Position numbers and translations under genes: made by a program
The notes under the pieces: generated by a model
Database searches by the model: none
What the model was told of the DNA's origin: nothing
The model's input: only the letters and a program-made list of their open reading frames with translations
NCBI GenBank assembly: GCA_012800475.1
Contig: JAAZJF010000252.1
Span: 1 to 23,514 of the forward strand
Reading direction: 5' to 3'
DNA from: Gammaproteobacteria bacterium
GTDB lineage: Bacteria; Pseudomonadota; Gammaproteobacteria; Pseudomonadales; Pseudomonadaceae
DNA length: 23,514 bases
Part shown: positions 20,510-23,514 of the stretch, piece by piece
Position numbering within the stretch: position 1 is the first letter of the stretch
How the letters are laid out: each line of letters opens with the position of its first letter

Positions 20510-22513
20510 TTAACGACGAATCGTTTTCAACAAATCATCTGGCGTGATATGCCCCACAACACCCGCATTGGCATTGGCTTGCGCGCTGCCCAGCAGATCG
20601 GCATTGAGAATATGACCTTTCATTTTACCGATAATATGCATTTCACAGGGTTTGCAATCAAACTTGAGCGTGAGCACTTCATCCCCATGAATCAGCTGCA
20701 TATCGCTCACTTTTGTGCGCACACCAGTCACGCCTTTAGCTTGTTTGGGGCACAAGTTAAACGAGAAACGTAAACAATGCTTGGTGATCATCACCGGAAC
20801 ATCGCCCGCTTCTTCATGGGCTTCATACGCAGCATCAATCAACTGCACACCGTATTTATGATAAAAAGCCCGCGCTTTTTCATTGTACACATTAGCTAAA
20901 AAAGTCAGGTGCGACTCAGGGTAGACCGGCGGTGGATCACTGACAGGCTTGCGAAAGCCTTTAGGGTGCGCCGCAATACGCGCTGCAGTTAAGGCCTCAA
21001 TCGCCTCACGGCGTAAGGCTTTTAACTGCGAATTGGGCACAAACCACGCCGATTGCATGTGCACCGCGATCTTCTGCGCATGGTAGAGCGTGGTGCCGAG
21101 TTTACTCAGCGTATCTTTGATTTGCGCTTGGTTCTTCTGCGTATCAGTGGCCAAAGTGAAAGGCCCCGCGTGTTGCACACTCACGCTCACCCCTTCCTCA
21201 CTGGTCACAGTCAGCGTCAGTTGCTGTTCATCGAGCTGCAGCTGCCAATCGACTAGCACACGGCGCTCGGCAGATTTTTTCTGCAAAGCCTGTTGCCAAT
21301 TTTGATCCATATTGCGATTGAGTTGATACGGCGGGCGCAATTGATTGAGCTCAGCAGGCATATCATTGGGCACTACGCGGTATTGGCGCACCATCTGCCC
21401 CTCAACCTCATACTCACAAACTTGCTGCACCGTATTGGCACGAAACCCCACTATCTCACGCTTATACAGCACATTTAAGCCATCGCCATTGGCCAAAGGT
21501 TCGGTGGTTTGCACGCTGATATCGTTTTTACCAATACCTAGAATTTCACCTACAGGTAAACCAATAAACTTCGGCGAATCAAATGCGCCAATATCAATTT
21601 TACGATCACTGACAAAATAGTCGGTACTGCCGCGATGGAAGGTTTTATCCGGATCAGGCACAAAAAAGTGTTCGGTAAAACCACTCGAAGAACGTGCTAA
21701 ATCAGGACGATCTAACAGAATTTCATCCAACTGCTGGCGATAATAGGCGGTGATATTTTTAACATAGGTTAAATCTTTATAACGCCCTTCAATCTTAAAG
21801 GAGCGCACGCCGGCATCAACCAAATCACGCAAATTGGCGCTTTGGTTGTTATCTTTCATCGACAATAAGTGCTTGTCGTACGCCACCACACGACCTTGAT
21901 CATCTTTCAGGGTGTAGGGTAAACGGCAGGCTTGTGAGCAGTCGCCACGGTTGGCGCTGCGCCCCGTTTGCGCATGGGAAATATTGCATTGTCCGGAAAA
22001 CGCCACGCATAAGGCACCATGAATAAAGAACTCAATAGCCGAATCAACGCCTTGGCTGATCTCACGGATTTCTTGCAAATTTAACTCGCGCGCTAACACC
22101 AGCTGCGAAAAGCCCGCTTGCGATAAAAACTGCGCTTTTTCTAAGGTGCGGATATCTGTTTGCGTGGAAGCATGCAGCTCTAAGGGCGGCAGATCCATCT
22201 CCATCACGCCCAAATCTTGCACAATCACCGCATCCACACCGACTTCATACAATTGCCAGAGTAGCTGGCGCGCGGCTTCAAGCTCATCGTCATGCAAAAT
22301 GGTATTGATGGTGACAAACACCTTGGCATGAAACAGGTGTGCAAACTCAACCAGCTGAGCAATATCACTCAAACTGTTACTGGCATTATGGCGTGCGCCA
22401 AAGCTCGGTCCGCCGATATATACCGCATCAGCGCCATGTAAAATGGCTTCTTTAGCAATAGTGACATCGCGGGCAGGACTGAGTAACTCAAGATGGTGCA
22501 GAGGTAGAGACAT
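20510..22513 (-). CDS. rlhA: 23S rRNA 5-hydroxycytidine C2501 synthase RlhA (peptidase U32 family)
   Basis: Hydroxylates C2501 of 23S rRNA near the peptidyl transferase centre, with prephenate-linked metabolism in E. coli. It has 667 residues from ATG 22513 (MSLPLHHLELLSPARD), near the 653 of E. coli RlhA (YdcP), which it follows from end to end as I recall it. The U32 barrel starts at LELLSPARD and includes IELHAST-type and FFIHGALCVAFSGQC segments. Four cysteines, 169, 176, 192 and 196 (LC...GQC and GDCSQAC), are the likely iron-sulfur ligands of this family; more Cys pairs lie near the C-terminus (HCLRFSFNLCP, FDCKPCEMHI). The frame is open 13 codons further to a GTG, but homology favours ATG 22513. 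pbpC ends 119 bases upstream on the same strand. Confidence 0.94.
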   Translation of the reverse strand: MSLPLHHLELLSPARDVTIAKEAILHGADAVYIGGPSFGARHNASNSLSDIAQLVEFAHLFHAKVFVTINTILHDDELEAARQLLWQLYEVGVDAVIVQDLGVMEMDLPPLELHASTQTDIRTLEKAQFLSQAGFSQLVLARELNLQEIREISQGVDSAIEFFIHGALCVAFSGQCNISHAQTGRSANRGDCSQACRLPYTLKDDQGRVVAYDKHLLSMKDNNQSANLRDLVDAGVRSFKIEGRYKDLTYVKNITAYYRQQLDEILLDRPDLARSSSGFTEHFFVPDPDKTFHRGSTDYFVSDRKIDIGAFDSPKFIGLPVGEILGIGKNDISVQTTEPLANGDGLNVLYKREIVGFRANTVQQVCEYEVEGQMVRQYRVVPNDMPAELNQLRPPYQLNRNMDQNWQQALQKKSAERRVLVDWQLQLDEQQLTLTVTSEEGVSVSVQHAGPFTLATDTQKNQAQIKDTLSKLGTTLYHAQKIAVHMQSAWFVPNSQLKALRREAIEALTAARIAAHPKGFRKPVSDPPPVYPESHLTFLANVYNEKARAFYHKYGVQLIDAAYEAHEEAGDVPVMITKHCLRFSFNLCPKQAKGVTGVRTKVSDMQLIHGDEVLTLKFDCKPCEMHIIGKMKGHILNADLLGSAQANANAGVVGHITPDDLLKTIRR

Positions 22514-22632
22514 AGTTTTTAAGTATTCAAAGATAAAAAGGCTGGCATGCACAGCTCGATATTCAGATCGAAACAGTGCATTGAATAAGATGCGCGCAGT
22601 TTAACACAGGGCTAGGCTTCACTGGCAGACCA

Positions 22633-23514
22633 TCAGTCGACAACCGAAAATTGCACATGCCCCGTTTGCCCTGCGTCATCCAGCACACTGAGCCGATAGA
22701 TACCGGTCTGGGTAAATATATGATCAAAGCCCTGCCCGTTCGCCGTAGTCAAGATAGGTTGGCCATTGAGAAACCACCATTGTTGCTGGCCATGCCCGCG
22801 AGCAGAAAAATGCAAAGTGAGCTCACTGCTGGCACCCGCAGCACGCTGCAAACGGTCGCCTTCATTGACCCCCACAACTTGCAGCGGCGTATCGTTCATT
22901 AAGATGGACGGAGGGCACTGCACATCCATAGCACCCAAGCGGGCTTGGCGATGCTCCGCCACAGGCAACCAAGGCTCCAGCGCTGCCGGCCATAAAGCCA
23001 CGCGCTGCGCTCGTGCAGTCGAGCATTGCTTGGCCACGCGTAAATTATGCGCATTCAACCACACCTGTGGCTGTAACTCAGACGCATCCGGATTTAAAGT
23101 CGGCGGTACCGTGCCGTTGAGCGTCCAAGCAAAACGTAAGCGCCGGCAGTTGGGATCACTGCGGGCTAGCACTTGCCCCAGCGGCCAACAAATTGCCGCC
23201 ACCCCCACCTCAGGCGGCTGTGGATCAGCCACTGCACGTCGACCGCTTTGGCGATCACGGTGATTGAGCACATCATGCACTTGCAACAATAAAGGCGTGG
23301 CTGAAGCCAAGCCAAACTGCCCCGCTACAGGGGTTCCATCAGGGCGGCCAATCCACACACCAATCAAATAGCGCGCACTCACGCCCACCGCCCAGGCATC
23401 ACGAAAACCATAACTGGTACCGGTTTTCCATGCCAAAGGCGCACGCTCAACCAAGTGCGCACGCGGATCCACATCGGGGCGGCGCTGACCGGCCAAAATA
23501 CGCCGCACAATCCA
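22633..23514 (-). CDS. pbpC: Penicillin-binding protein 1C, C-terminal part (gene runs off the right edge)
   Basis: The last 293 residues of a bifunctional peptidoglycan glycosyltransferase/transpeptidase-like protein of the periplasm, where E. coli PbpC has about 770. The third transpeptidase motif KTGTS is present (residues 30-34 of this fragment), followed by GFRDAWAVGVSARY and GVWIGRPDG, typical of PBP1C. The final 90 residues match the BiPBP_C domain (WWFLNGQPI, then a Gly-rich turn and FTQTGIYRLSVLDDAGQ). The coding frame is open to the window edge, so the start, signal anchor, glycosyltransferase domain and SxxK motif lie outside. The usual partner is the alpha-2-macroglobulin-like yfhM gene, which would also lie outside if present. 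Confidence 0.93.
   Translation of the reverse strand, partial: WIVRRILAGQRRPDVDPRAHLVERAPLAWKTGTSYGFRDAWAVGVSARYLIGVWIGRPDGTPVAGQFGLASATPLLLQVHDVLNHRDRQSGRRAVADPQPPEVGVAAICWPLGQVLARSDPNCRRLRFAWTLNGTVPPTLNPDASELQPQVWLNAHNLRVAKQCSTARAQRVALWPAALEPWLPVAEHRQARLGAMDVQCPPSILMNDTPLQVVGVNEGDRLQRAAGASSELTLHFSARGHGQQQWWFLNGQPILTTANGQGFDHIFTQTGIYRLSVLDDAGQTGHVQFSVVD

Overview
The window reads as chromosome of a gammaproteobacterium of the Pseudomonas family with only moderate GC content (about half by eye), so more like the low-GC Thiopseudomonas/Denitrificimonas side of that family than P. aeruginosa. The proteins support this: RNase E, the short SppA, FadD1, PhaJ1 and the tmRNA all resemble Pseudomonas versions as I remember them. 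The species assignment is inference.

Layout. The left edge (1-323) is a gene-poor flank at the 3' end of ssrA. Then come ssrA (tmRNA, minus strand, with its own promoter and terminator), a minus-strand operon rluC - HAD phosphatase - sppA, and, divergent from it across a long structured leader, rne (RNase E). The maf gene (YhdE type) converges on rne. Next is a plus-strand NYN-domain protein that converges on, and overlaps by 32 bp, a four-gene minus-strand operon.

That operon (16036 down to 9524) is the most interesting part of the window. It encodes a MukB/MksB-like SMC ATPase, a MukE-like subunit, a MukF-like kleisin and a Toprim-domain nuclease, which are the four components of a Wadjet/MksBEFG plasmid-cleaving condensin. 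Each gene overlaps the next by an ATGA. The order is SMC - MukE-like - kleisin - nuclease, whereas I recall kleisin - MukE - SMC - nuclease for classical jetABCD. The class is known; whether this lineage and order is a described subtype has to be checked.

To the right lie a minus-strand pair for lipid metabolism (a monoacylglycerol lipase-like hydrolase and phaJ1), divergent fadD1, a small conserved-looking protein of unknown function with a clear promoter and a very strong terminator, rlhA (23S rRNA C2501 hydroxylase, U32 family) and the 3' part of pbpC (penicillin-binding protein 1C), which runs off the right edge.

How the genes work together: the left half is RNA metabolism and envelope quality control (tmRNA rescue, rRNA pseudouridylation, mRNA decay, signal peptide digestion, nucleotide sanitation). 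The centre is a probable DNA-loop-extruding defence or chromosome-maintenance complex. The right half is fatty-acid activation and PHA-monomer supply, plus ribosome modification and peptidoglycan synthesis. Compared with my memory of P. aeruginosa, several small blocks of conserved synteny are joined here in a new order.
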